Source: Corythucha ciliata (Eukaryota > Arthropoda > Insecta > Hemiptera > Tingidae). Taken from it: a stretch of DNA of 64,000 nt. Position 1 is the stretch's first letter; the number at the start of each line of letters is the position of its first letter. The notes under the pieces were generated by a model. It worked only from the letters and a program-made list of their open reading frames with translations. It was not told the origin of the DNA and did no database searches. Location: NCBI GenBank assembly GCA_038030265.1, contig CM075943.1, forward strand, positions 28,892,001-28,956,000, read 5' to 3'. Position numbers and translations under genes: made by a program. Of this stretch, positions 44,837 to 56,000 are shown piece by piece.

Positions 44837-47236
44837 TCATCCTAAAACACAAAATTCTATGTTTAAAACACAACGAATTCGTGGAGAGGGGGGACTGTTT
44901 CGCTGTACATTACTCAAACGCGAGTCCACGATCAGATTTTCGGTAAGTGTTTCTAATTCTTCCTGGCATTTTCGCGCCACTTTCTCCAAGACGTCAGTCA
45001 CATCCACGTGAAGAGCATCAGACTTTGGCATGGTGGTGACGGGACGTCGCGGCGGAGCCGGGGGTGGCATTAACGCGGCGGAATTCCGCCGCGGCTCGCG
45101 CGGAGCAAAGACGATGGAAGAGGATGAAACTTCTTCAGCGGGGGTGGCGGCGATGGCACTCTCTTCTTCTTTTTCGCCGGCAACAGCAGTCGGTAACTGT
45201 TGTCTGAGTCGCTTGATTTGATCAGCTCGACTATTACGAGAACGATCCGAGAAAATTTGATGGGTGGGTTGTTTCGCAACTGGACGAGACGACGAAGAGA
45301 AACGCGGAGAAAAGCTTTTCGATCTGTAAACAAAATAAAAAAATATCTTTCTTCGGTGGATGTTTTCAGTATTGCACACAAATAACAGAAAAAACAAAAC
45401 TCAACAATTTAATTGGTCCAAATCACGTTTTCCCATAGCAACTGTCGCGTTTACTTTACTAGCAGCAGCCAACGAACATAATATTTCAGTTTGCGAACCT
45501 GCTGTCGGGTGCACTCGGGCGCACCTGTGCACTCCAAAAGCGTTCGCGAGAAATTTGGGCAGGTTGGTGCAAAGATGAGGGGGGTGAGAGGGGGCTTTAG
45601 GTTACAGATAAGGTAACACGGCTGTTTGTGTTCTGCCCTGCACTAGTGTGTAGTGTATTGCAGGGCAGAACACAAACAGCCGTGTTGTCTTCTCTGTAAC
45701 CTAAAGACCCCTCATCTTTACACCAACCTGCCCAAATTTCTCGCGAACGCTTTTGGGATGCACTGGTGCGCCCTAGAGCAGGTTCGCGAACAGAGCTCAA
45801 GACTATAAGAGTACAATGAGCCGTATGAGTAAAAAAGAGCAAGACCATAATGCTCGCACTTGTTTAAACAAATGGCCATCAATTATGAATGAAAATCAGC
45901 CAGACGATGAAAGATAATCAGCCAGGAAAAAATCAATTCCGGGGGCAAACGCCAGGGAGGGGACCCCAGAGTACATGCCCACTAAAAAAGAATCCCTGAA
46001 ACTTGCAATTACTCTGAAATTAATACCTATCAATCCAATCATACCAATAAAGCTCATTCTGCTAAATAAAAAGCTAAATTTCGAGGATTTAACCCTAGTG
46101 CAACAAAGCCCCAGGGAGATTACTGGTCACTACAGAAACTTGCCGTTATAATGCAAAGTTGTGAAGTAATGAAGGTGGGGCAGGAGAAATGTCAATTTGG
46201 GTTCATCTGACAATGAGCCTAAAAGTTGTCTAAATGATGCCCGGAAATCTGATGGCTCGGTCGTTTTATGCTTGATTGCCATGCCCCCGAATTTGACTAT
46301 TATAACGGCAAAGAGTCGCGAAACATGACATCGTTCTGCCGATGAACGTGCGTTTCAGGCCTATGCAACCAAATGTTGGATCCAACGAATCCAATCGTTG
46401 GATTCAAGGATCTTGCCTCTGAAAGCGGCGAATGATTGGTGTTTGCTCAATTTAAGCAGTGAATAGGTGTTTTCATCAATTTTTCTTAAGTATTGCACCA
46501 GAATAATGGGTTTACCATACGGCACGGTTTCACCCTCGAAAGTCGACAAGTGGGCAGAATCGAATATTAAGCCACAAAGACTGTTGATCGTCTGCAACGG
46601 TCTATTCTCCAGCTCGGATCGGATGTAATGAAAATCGCCAAGTCTCCTTTCACGTTCCTACATCCATGAAAATAAAACATAAAAATCTCCATTTTTCCAT
46701 GTTAAAAAGGGCCAGCCCCCCACCACCTCTGATCGGGGGGGGGGGGACTGGAACCGCCTGCCCCCTCACCAGTGCCACGGTACCTTTGGTGCTGGGGTAA
46801 CGAAATCGTGAATCTATTAGCTGAGAATGGAAGAAGTAATCGTACCGAAGAAGACCCCCCCTTTACCGAGATATTTTGAGACCATTGCTCGGCCCAGTCT
46901 TGGAGCCTACCTGGACCTACGAATTGGTGCTTGATAGCGAGGTGGCAGCGGCACACCTTTCAAATGTGCTGGACTGACCGAACCATCATTCAGGCCAATA
47001 AGCCTTAGCTTGCCCTGTGAGCGCAAGTTGTTTGAGTGATGCCATTCTCCGACAACCTTAGACCTCATATTTCCAAGATGCCACTAGTATTCTCGGCGAA
47101 AGGCTTTCACTCGGCTACCTCGCGTCTCAAAAGGAAGAAATATGAACACGAGAAAAACATAAATAACTTACGGCCGACGGCGAGTAACATCTTTCTTCAT
47201 TCGTTTTAAATCTGCTTGTGATAAAAACAGGTCCAT
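44837..47236 (-). CDS. Predicted two-exon gene, Ser/Pro-rich protein, unidentified
   Basis: The start codon at 47236 sits in an optimal context (gccaccATGG). Exon 1 (47172-47236) encodes MDLFLSQADLKRMKKDVTRR and ends at a GTAAGT donor. Exon 2 (44837-45323) follows a strong T-rich acceptor (tttgtttacag). Phases match and the total of 552 bases is a multiple of three (183 aa). The protein is low-complexity: a Ser/Arg-rich segment, a basic helix (RADQIKRLRQQLP), Ala/Glu- and Ser-rich parts, a PPPAPPRRP motif and a possible C-terminal coiled coil (DVLEKVARKCQEELETLTEN). No domain is recognised. The last about 20 residues might instead be intron read-through. The 1.85-kb intron contains a 300-bp palindrome and another candidate exon. 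Confidence 0.45.
45492..45788. mobile_element. About 297-bp near-perfect foldback element
   Basis: Left arm TGCGAACCTGCT.. and right arm ..AGCAGGTTCGC pair along almost the whole length, with an apex of roughly 18 nt (45643-45660). It contains inverted gggcagaacacaaacagccg blocks. It lies in the intron of the 44837-47236 model. Confidence 0.75.
46361..46651 (-). CDS. Candidate exon, unidentified
   Basis: The minus-strand frame opens exactly at an AG acceptor (atggatgtag at 46652) and runs 97 codons to a stop: RERRLGDFHYIRSELENRP, then LIFDSAHLSTFEGETVPYGK, and a Trp-containing end (NDWIRWIQHLVA). The composition is protein-like. A possible upstream exon (about 46921-47050, ending PLPPRYQAPIRRSR before GTAGGC) does not join in phase. 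It lies inside the intron of the 44837-47236 model, so it may be an alternative exon or a nested gene. Confidence 0.3.
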   Translation of the reverse strand, partial: ERRLGDFHYIRSELENRPLQTINSLCGLIFDSAHLSTFEGETVPYGKPIILVQYLRKIDENTYSLLKLSKHQSFAAFRGKILESNDWIRWIQHLVA

Positions 47237-47768
47237 GGTGGCGCTTTTAAATTTATACAAGTTGAGAGCCGAACAGAGAGTCACTGGTATATAAAATATT
47301 TGAATAACTCTTAAATCAATTCGGTAAACAAGTCCAACGTTCCAACGTACAACAACAGGTCATTTCATTCTAGCTTCTAGGTCTTATCAAACCGCCAAAA
47401 CTTATCACCAGATATTATCGCGCTTGCGCAAACGCTGGCTCCATCATGGCTCCATCCTTTGAAACATTTCAAGCTAAACCGTTTTTTAGGATTTTAGGGG
47501 AGAAAAACGAATTCCCACGACACACGGCTGCCAAAAGGTTGAACACCTTTGAAGTGAGTTCATCATTTAGAATAATAAATGTATTATTGGCTCGATTGGA
47601 CAGTTTCGGTAATTTTTCTTCAGTTTAAAATGTTGAAATGTCAAATTGTCAACACCTATCAGATATGAGTTGTATGACGTACAGGAACTTGCACCGAAGT
47701 TATATAACGGGCGTTGCACAGTCACTTACAGGGATGAACAGTGTTTTACATAGAAAATCACAGCACTT

Positions 47769-48345
47769 TCAACTTCGGTCATTCGACAATTTCCTTTTTC
47801 TCTCCATAAGAGCGGCCTGTTTTTCCCTCAAAAGAATTCGACTGATACTCGCGAGAGCTCCGTATGCGTTAGCGGGGGGCAGTGTTTTCAACGCCGAACT
47901 AACATAATCCCCGAAATAGTCCAATTCATGTTTCAACAGTTTATCGTTCGCAGTTACCAGCGAGGACAGGTGGGCGCCGGAGGCGGAGAATACTTCCTCG
48001 GCGGTGTTATCCTCTTGGAATTCTTCGACATTGTCATCGCCGGTCGCCGCATGCTTTTTGTCGGTTCTCGCGTTGGTGGTCGATGAGGGTGACGGAGCGA
48101 TGCCAATGGAATCGGCGGAAGAAGAGTCGTCGTTCTCAGTTTGCGATAAAGCCGTTGAAATGTCAAGAACAAACTCGCCGTTTCTTTCGACGACGTGGTT
48201 CTCATCGTCAACCTGTTGGGAAATCGTTTATAAACGGCTGTAAAAGTTACGGGTTCATACTTTCAACACTTACTACAAGATAAAACGTGGGGATGTCATC
48301 CTCACTCTTTATTTGTACAGCACCATGCCCGTTTTTTGTGGGCAT
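47769..48345 (-). CDS. Small acidic protein with BESS-like C-terminal motif
   Basis: Two exons: 48274-48345 (MPTKNGHGAVQIKSEDDIPT..FYLV, donor GTAAGT) and 47769-48212 (after tttcccaacag). Phase 0 junction, 516 bases, 171 aa. The N-terminus has VQIKSED, which fits the sumoylation consensus (hydrophobic-K-x-E). The middle is acidic and Ser/Thr-rich. The C-terminal DYFGDYVSSALKTLPP..AYGALASISRILL has the hydrophobic spacing of the BESS motif, an interaction domain of insect MADF-BESS nuclear proteins. It ends in a basic tail (MERKRKLSNDRS). No MADF domain is present, so it is at most a BESS-only relative. The gene structure is well supported, the family call is tentative. Confidence 0.6.
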
Positions 48346-48614
48346 GATCCAAAATTTTTGTTAACAGAATCAACAGGTAGGACCGTTCAAAAAATGGTCA
48401 ACAGCGTTCTAACTTTCTTTCTCACATTTTCGTCGTGTTAAGGGGTAAATCCATTAAAAAGATGAAATTGTCAGAACTAAACAGAAACAAGTTGTCGATA
48501 ACGAATGACAAAGAAGTTGTCCACTTTCCAAAAATGAAACTAACTACAGCAAAGTGGACGTTAACCGTGAATTCAGAAACGTCATGGGGAAGCGCCAGTT
48601 TTCATTTGTTAGTG
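48346..48614. other. Upstream spacer of the BESS-like gene
   Basis: Would contain that gene's promoter. No clear TATA or initiator picked out. Confidence 0.25.
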
Positions 48615-49134
48615 CATTTCATTCTGAAAATGCCCTATTGTTCTCGTCGTGATGGTGGCAAACATGGGTCATGTCATGTTTTTTTCACGTTTCAGAACCT
48701 CTAGAACACGAATTCATTGGTCTCCGGAATTCATATACAATCTTTATGGCCGTTTTCTTGTTAGCACGATAACTCTCGTAGAAGTCAATTTAGCGGAACG
48801 CGGTTTGGCACAAAAATCAGTAGTCATAAGACCCCGGTCGGTACTTGCATGGGGGGGGGGGGTAATATGGCTTGAACTGGTAAAAAAAATCAATACAAAT
48901 CACCAGTTTGTTCCAGAAGCATTATATTAAGTACGATGATTTCATTTTGAAGTAGCCTTTGATTCCCATCAAGTTCAGCTTAAACAAACCCGTCATCAAA
49001 CAATACGAGGAAGGGTCAAACATTAACGAAACAAATCATGGTCTCAACATTATTACTTCTGGGACGGCTTAGGGTATCCGCATACGAAATGAAATGCACT
49101 CTTTCCGACCGCCAGCTGCCGGAGCGATTTTTTT
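48615..49134 (+). repeat. Interspersed repeat, short copy of the 20.5-21.7-kb family
   Basis: Same block order as 20545-21695 (ctcgtcgtgatggtggcaaa; cgttttcttgttagcacgat; ttctgggacggcttagggta) but lacking the tandem-duplicated middle. A 12-G run near 48850. Confidence 0.6.
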
Positions 49135-49667
49135 TTTTTCCTTTTGCGGTACATGGTATTAACACAAATTTTAAAAAAGTCAACAAAAAATTATTATTTA
49201 TTTCAAAAATAAAAATAAATTAAAGTAAAGAGGACCACTACTCATGAGAGTTGTTAGCGTTTTAATCCTCCCTTCAGTTAATTTTTCTACTAAGTTCAAA
49301 GTAATTATTAAGTAAAACTATTCAGAAATTTAACACTTTCATCACTCTTGCAACAGATAAATTGAACTCACATCCGCAGAATATTTTCTCAGGAAAAATA
49401 AGATTAATGTCATCAAGGGTTGTGCATTGTGACTCACAATAATTAGTTTCCGTAGCACTCATTCACTTGCCCAAAAATCAGCGATGATGGAGCAATTCAT
49501 TTCGACCTACCCTCTCTGAATTAAAACATATGTTAATGGAGAAGTACACCGGAGTAGAATTTTATACAAATGGAAAATGCTACGAGTGGTAATGGCTACC
49601 ATGGTTGTGGCTAATGGCTTGTACGGCTATAATGTTCTTGAGTAGGTATCCAAAATCATCTGTTAAT
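49135..49667. other. Unassigned spacer
   Basis: AT-rich, nothing recognised. Confidence 0.3.
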
Positions 49668-49803
49668 ATTTCCATTGTTTCCTAGTGTAGAAAAAGTGCT
49701 CCATCCGCACCACTGATTTCATTAAGATTTTGAGAAATAATTAATGAAGTCGTGTGTCAGTGCTGACACTTTTTCTTCATTGGACAACAATGGAACAGAC
49801 CTA
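49668..49803. mobile_element. MITE with GGTCYGTTCCA ends, copy 2
   Basis: The right end CAATGGAACAGACCTAATATT matches copy 1 at 44421-44560. The left end (aatatttccattgttt) lacks the outermost bases. An inner inverted block of agtgtagaaaaagtg / cactttttct type is present. Confidence 0.55.
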
Positions 49804-49809
49804 ATATTG

Positions 49810-50070
49810 GATCACTCAAGGACCTCGAAATCGGCCCGATCTCGGGGCGGGCCGATTTTGAGTCCAAGCCCGGCCCGAGTCTGAAGTCGGGGTTTTTAGC
49901 CATTGCATTGCATTAGAATGCAGAATGCAGTTTTTTAAGCAAGCGTAAAAAACTCGGGCTGGCCCGGCCCTGCCCGATGTCGGCCGGGCCGCGGACGCCT
50001 GGTCTCGGGCCGGGCCGAATTTTGAGTCCAAGCCCGGCCCGGCCCGAGTCTGAAGCCTTCGGAACCGTGT
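49810..50070. repeat. GC-rich block with repeated 'AGCCCGGCCCG' units
   Basis: gagtccaagcccggcccg followed by agtctgaag occurs at about 49858 and 50025 in direct orientation, with cggcccgatctcggg-type inverted motifs between. This resembles the GC-rich ends of a hAT-like element. Boundaries unresolved. Confidence 0.4.
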
Positions 50071-50620
50071 TCACCCCAGTCTGATTCAAGACTTATCCCG
50101 CGTGTTTGGCACTTTTCAAAACCAAATTCCCTCTACTCCAGACTCTAAAAACTCCAAATTCGCAGAGGATTTTTGCCAAAACTAAATTATGCAGATTCGT
50201 CTCGTTCAAATCCCTATTTCATGGGATTTGCTCTTTCAGACAAATTTCGTAGGTTTTGCTCCCTTAAAAGACAATTTTTGTGGACTTTCGTTCATTCAAC
50301 ACCAAATTTCGTGGGCTTGGCTTTTGTAACACCGAATTTTGGTTTAGCTCTTTACAACATCAGTTTTACCGATTTGGATAGTTGAAAAAACTAACGTGTC
50401 AAAAACAAACAATCAAAAAACAAAATTCGTGATTTCGGCTTTTTCCCATCCCAATTACAGTCTGTCCACTTAGTAATAGACTCTCACCCGCCCTTAAATT
50501 TTGTGGAATGACCTTTTCCTTTGCCTCTTCTACTAAAAATAACGCACCGGGAATAATTTTAGAACAAATGATCACTGTGTAGCGTCTATGTATACGTAAC
50601 CATAGTGCCCCTAATAAAGG
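50071..50620. repeat. Degenerate 30-40-nt repeat array and spacer
   Basis: Units of the 'ccaaattcg..ggctctt' type from 50090 to 50450. No gene. Confidence 0.45.
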
Positions 50621-50753
50621 CCCTGTTCACAAGCTCTATATTTGTGTTGTGTGGTGTCTATGCAACCAAACAAATTTATTCCCTCGAAAAATGAAGCATA
50701 CTGATAGGTTGCATAGACACCACACAACACAAACATAGAGCTTGTGAACGGGG
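50621..50753. mobile_element. MITE, 133-bp near-palindrome
   Basis: CCCTGTTCACAAGCTCTATA at the left and its near-inverse at the right, with inner GGTGTCTATGCAACC / GGTTGCATAGACACC. Loop of about 40 nt. Confidence 0.75.
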
Positions 50754-51099
50754 TTTTTTGTTGAGTTTTTTAAATATTTTTGGTTGGAGTGAACAAATCG
50801 AACTATCGAAATCTAGCAACCAGTTCAAGAGTCCATCACTAAGTGAACAGACTATAATAATGTCGCTGGAGATTTTCGCTCTTTCATATAATGAAATGTT
50901 TCAAATTTGGCACAATTTCACAGATTTTTGTAATTTCTTACCCCAATTTCGCGAATTTTTACACTTTAAAAACTAAATTTCGTGGGGTTTGCTCTTTCAA
51001 AACAAATTTGCGTGAGTTTCGCTCTTTCATAACCCACTTTAGTGATCTTTGCTCCTATAAAACCTAATTTCAGGGATATTTGCCTAATCAAGATTTCGA

Positions 51100-52350
51100 G
51101 GACTGTACCGGCTCTCGTGACCCGAATAGACCTCACCCCTCTTTCTGGATCGTCCGCGCATGGAACCTGGTCGTTCGCTATATCGGACGTCATGCCTCGT
51201 GTGGAAGAGGCAGGGCCGCTATCTTGGGGTGGAGATCAACCGGGAGACCCCGCGACAGCGACCCCGCAGCTCGAAGTGGTTGTGGGGAAGCTAGAGAGGA
51301 CGTTCGCCCTCTATAGGACGAAATGGCGGGAAATGTGCGGGGCGCGGACTATAACCACTGCCAGGCCCGTTACTTCAGTGCAGTTCTTATACCCACCCTC
51401 TGTCGTTGTACGGCGCGACGTGGTGGTGGCACCGGCCAACAAAGGGACAGAGTGCGAAAGTCCTCAGCCTGCAGCGTCAGGCCTTGGTACGGGTAGCCAT
51501 GGCGTTTTTTTTTTTTTTTTTTTTTCCAGCGCCGCCTCGTCCAGGGAAACTTGGACTATTGGTGCGGTGCGGGGGTGACTGGCCAGGGCTCCTCGGTCTT
51601 CTGGACTAACAGCCCAACGGGTAGGCGTTTATTCGGGGCCGTGCCCGACGCTCGCGGTGGCAAAGTGGTTCACCCTTGACCATGCCTCCACGTCTATCCT
51701 TACGGGGCACGGCAACGTTCAACGCCAAGTTGTGGTTTTTCTGGCGACGGGACTCTCCAATATGCCTTTGTGGCGGCGAGGAGGAAGCCGCCGACCACGT
51801 GTTTCGTCGCTGCAGCCTCCACGGGGATCTACGGTGGGCAGTATATATGGGGAAGGTGACCCACCAGAAGACTCGGCTCTAGTCCGAAATCGGAGGTCGT
51901 ATACGATCCCGTTCTTCTGGGTAGTCGACGGGTGAATGGACGGCTCGTGGCCTTCTCGCAAGGGACGCTTGGACAACTCGGCTTTCGTCCGAGACCGGTG
52001 GGTGCACGGCCGACTCGCCTGGGGGCCTATTCAGAATTTTCGGGAAGAAAATGCCGCAAGAGGGATCCAAGGACGCCGTATAAAAAATGACATTATCCCG
52101 CCTTGGCAATCTTGCGGCATTTTTTCCGACACCTCTGAATAGGGCCCCTAGTCTTCTCGCTCTCCTGTCTGGAGCAGAAGGGACTGGGGCTAGCCATGCC
52201 CGAGTAGGAACATCTTATTCCCTACTCGGGCAACCCAGGCAGTGACACCTTCCCAGCCCTGTTTCGGCTGGCTATAGGTACGGGCAGGACAGGGCAAAGC
52301 AACTGGTCACATCTTAATGACTAAATCAGATCCTCAGAGAGAGAGAGAGG
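51100..52350 (+). pseudogene. Decayed non-LTR retrotransposon remnant
   Basis: Plus-strand pieces in shifting frames: GRYLGVEINRETPRQRP (RT thumb), YGATWWWHRPTKGQ..LQRQALVRV (post-RT), and LRGTATFNAKLWFFW..SPICLCGGEEEAADHVFRRC (C-terminal CCHC zinc knuckle). The order and spacing match the C-terminal part of an R1/jockey-like ORF2. A T-run of about 21 nt at 51507-51527 and several frame breaks make it non-functional. It has no clear relation to the 25.8-27.7-kb element beyond class. Confidence 0.65.
52021..52148. mobile_element. MITE, about 128-bp palindrome
   Basis: GGGGCCTATTCAGA at the left and TCTGAATAGGGCCCC at the right, inner ATGCCGCAAGA / TCTTGCGGCAT. Inserted at the end of the retrotransposon remnant. 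Confidence 0.7.
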
Positions 52351-53078
52351 GGGGGCAGGAGACCGCAAAAGGTACCTATTCGCCCCCCCCCCCAATATTT
52401 TCAACTGATTTTCAACAATTCTTTCCATCAAACGGTGACCGACGGCTATAAAAATGAGCGTTTCGGACCATTCTTTAAAATGCTTCTACTTCAGCTGTAT
52501 GCTGGTTTAGAATGCCTCCGATCATGCTGAATTGAGAACTGAAGGGCGGTCAAGGCCAATTAGCCCCTAAGGGGAAGGGGGCGTCCGCCCTCCTCAAATT
52601 GACCAATAAAACTGACCGTTTCGCGTTGTCCTTGGTTTCGGCATTTTTTCTCCGCTCCACTGTGGACCAGCGAGGTTCGCCTGTGTCAATGCTGAAATGA
52701 CAAATGGCACGGTTTCGGTGATGACGTCCTTCATGTGGCGTCAGACACCCTCAGCAAAGTGGCAAAAAACGAGCGTTTTTGACCCCTCTTCACTCCCAAT
52801 CTGGATCTGGGCCCAGCTAATTTTGCCCATCGCCCCTCCCCCAACGAAAACCTAAACTCTACGCTTCTGAAATAATGTACTAGCCTCATGTACAAGGCTC
52901 AAGGGCCAGAGAGCTCGTTTCAAGATTTCCAAAAGCCCAAATTAAAAACTCGATCAATATAAAATATCTTGTACAATCAACAAGTTAAAAAATGAAATAA
53001 TGACATTTTTTTTTTGATAAAATAAAATAAAATAATGAACTTATACATTATTGAGGATTCTGTTTTAAGGACAGATAT
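52351..53078. other. CMTR1 3' flank and dispersed repeat
   Basis: C-run at 52382. Dispersed repeat with gtttcgcgttgtcc and gtggaccagcgaggt at 52615-52690. The part from 52882 on is shared with the 34.4-kb inverted duplicate. The minus-strand polyadenylation site of CMTR1 should lie here, in the AT-rich 52970-53060 stretch. Confidence 0.4.
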
Positions 53079-56000
53079 TTATCTCGCGCTTTTTACAAAA
53101 CTTAACAATTGGTCCTTGTGAAGGACACCCTTAACTGGTTCTTCCATTTGCACACCAACACCCTCCTCCCACTCCCAGATATATTGGCTGGCGACGCAGT
53201 CCCTGAAAAAAAGTACCAAAACAAATGTTTGAGCATGCGGAGGCAGGATGTACACTCAAGACTCACTCTGTGGAGGCATTTGACGCAACAGGCCGATGCC
53301 TTTCGTACAGTGATTCTCGGGTGAGATGGTTATAATAATATGTGTAGCCAGTGCTATTACTCATACACTTAGTCCACGGTGCTGAAAAGTCAAACAATTG
53401 TTTAGTCGACGGGGTTTAGTCAGGGGGGGGGGGTTAATATTGTTCTAACCTTTTGTCGTCTTGAAAAATAATATGGCGACTGGATGGAACGTGTATTTTT
53501 CCGTTTCGATCACCAGGTGAGGTGAATTCGTTTTCGAATATCGATAAATCAGACTGAAAAGTCGAGTGATTCGTTGAAGGAAAAGTTTCAAAATAACGGA
53601 CAAATCATTATTACCTTTTAATAATGGAGTCAACATTAATCAACGGTATTGCAGAGTTTACCCTTACGGGACACTTGACAGTTGTGTGCCGTTTACTCAG
53701 TGCTTTTTCGTACATTTGCAGCAGTTTCAATCTTAAAGGCACAAAATACTGTTAATAACGAAGATTTAGTAAACTGTACAACAACAAAAAACAACTCACC
53801 TATCGAAATAATTGTAGTGCGCAATATTTTCGTAGGCAATCGCATAAGCGTCGATGATGTGTAGCGCGTAGGTCTTCGTTTGGGAACGACCTTCCCCCTT
53901 TAATTCAGTGACGATATTACCATAAACGAGAGTGCCTGCACTTATTTCGGCAGAACAATCCCGCACTGGCTCCCAGGTGAACGACTGTGGATTCCATCGA
54001 AAAATTCGACTTCGTCCCATTCCTGTTAGGGAAAAAATTAATTCGATGTTGAAGCGGTGGATAGCCAGTACTGGTTGGGTAGCCAGTTACGGCTTGAAAT
54101 GAAACGTACCTAGATAAAAATGTAAGTCAACTGAGCTTACTGGTATGCAAACCCAGTCATGGCATGACTTAAATACTTCCTGCAGAGGGCAGGCACGTAG
54201 CTTTTTACACTTCATCGATAATACTTCTGTTAAACCGTAACGTTAAGTTATTGCAGGAAAACTCGTGAGGATAACATTTTTGATAGTTACTGTAATCTTT
54301 TATGATTCTTTTGGCGGCCTCATCCTGGGACGTCCTGTCAACCTTGCGAGCCTTGTCGGGGATTTTCCATAAAGCCAAACACTCGCGTCGTATGTCAGCT
54401 TGGCGGGTTTCCATTAAATTGACGTCGCGACAAAAGGCGACAATCTTCTCTAAACCAACTATTTGCCGCGATCCCAAACTGCGAACAAATTTTAAAAATC
54501 AACTGACTGTAATGGGCGCCGTAGCCGTGGTTTAGCCTCTTCATCAAACGGCAAAACTTACTCGTTATTGGACGTACGGAGGTAATCGTAAAACTGGTGG
54601 TCTTCAAGTAAGACATCCATAGGAACTAAATGTGTTACGTCTTGTCCCGGTGAGCTGGTCTCGAGCTCGATTAATCGACGATTGACGTATTTCAAATATT
54701 TGCGAATGGGGTCAGAGTCAGGACGTCGATGTTTACATATTATATACCTGTCCAAAAAGCAATGCTATATTAAATTATTCCAATTTCGGGTTGGGGCGGG
54801 AAGTACCTCTCAGAATTTGCAGGACGACTAGTATTGGGCTTGAATATACACACGCTTTTGAAGGATCGATACAACAAATATATCAATCCAGCGCTAAATG
54901 GCGAAAACAAGTCGAATAACTTGCACACAAAATGCCCGTAGCTTTTCACTATGGACAGGGCGACGAGGCACTGGCACAGGTACAATTGTTTCGACAGTAA
55001 CTCTTGAATGTTCTCTTGACCTTCGACAGAAAATCCCTGGAAAATTAAAAAAAACTGTCAGATAACCATAGTTCTCAGTGTCAGTTCACAGTTTCGTGTA
55101 GACTACAATGCCATGACAATGAGACAATGACAGCGGGCATGCAGTGAACTGTCACCACTTGTTCGAGAATTCACTTACACCATCGGCCATCATGAAATGC
55201 ACTCCTTGGCTGTTAGTTTCCTCTCTGATAAAATTTCGAAAACTTTTTATGTTAGACGGGTCGAAAACATCGCCATCGTCTTTCACGCCTGCAAAGTTAA
55301 TTCTTGTAAGCATGAAGAAATTCGGCACAAACCCTAGAAAAAGGTACCGTAGTAAGCTTCGAATGTTTCTGGAGGCCCGGCAAAAAAATCTCCCAACTTG
55401 AAGTCATTGTCGCCTTTCAGTGTGAACCCAAAACCTTTCGATCTCCAGTGAGTTCGCCAGAGGACATACTCGGAGAAACCGCCAGGACCGGCGCACACGT
55501 CGGCGAAATACAGGAGGTCGTTCATTGGATCAAGAGCAGGTTTCTGAAAATAAGAAAGTTTTTTCCATGAAGGTAGAACTGTGAGCGGTATGAGAGGGTA
55601 GAGAAAAGACTCAAGAGTATTACCCCTTCTTCAGTTTTTGGAGTAGTAAACATAAAGTCAAACACTGAGTCGATGTTGGCCATTTTTACGGCGGCTCTAT
55701 TCAAAAAAATTGCGTTCCTGATAGTTTCAAAAGGATTGGACCGTGTCCGAGCTCGGAGCATTTCTTCGGCAGTTAACTTGTCGAATGCGGACTAAAACAA
55801 AAATTAGTGCTTCTTACTCTTTGGCGGGAGGGGGATTCACTTACTTTTCCTTGCAATATTTTTTGAAGGATGTGTTCTTCAACGAAATCGGTCATCTTGG
55901 ATATGTCAGTGTCTTTAGTTCCCTCCTGAATCCACCCGTTCAGGGTTTCCTCAGTTAGAGCTTCGAGGTCGCTACCATCCAACCATTCGACCTCTTCTTT

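Noticed and set aside
54205..54290. Read-through of CMTR1 exon 10 to a stop
   Set aside because: The following family-specific sequence is in another frame; a 62-nt GT..AG intron restores it and fits the gene's intron sizes.
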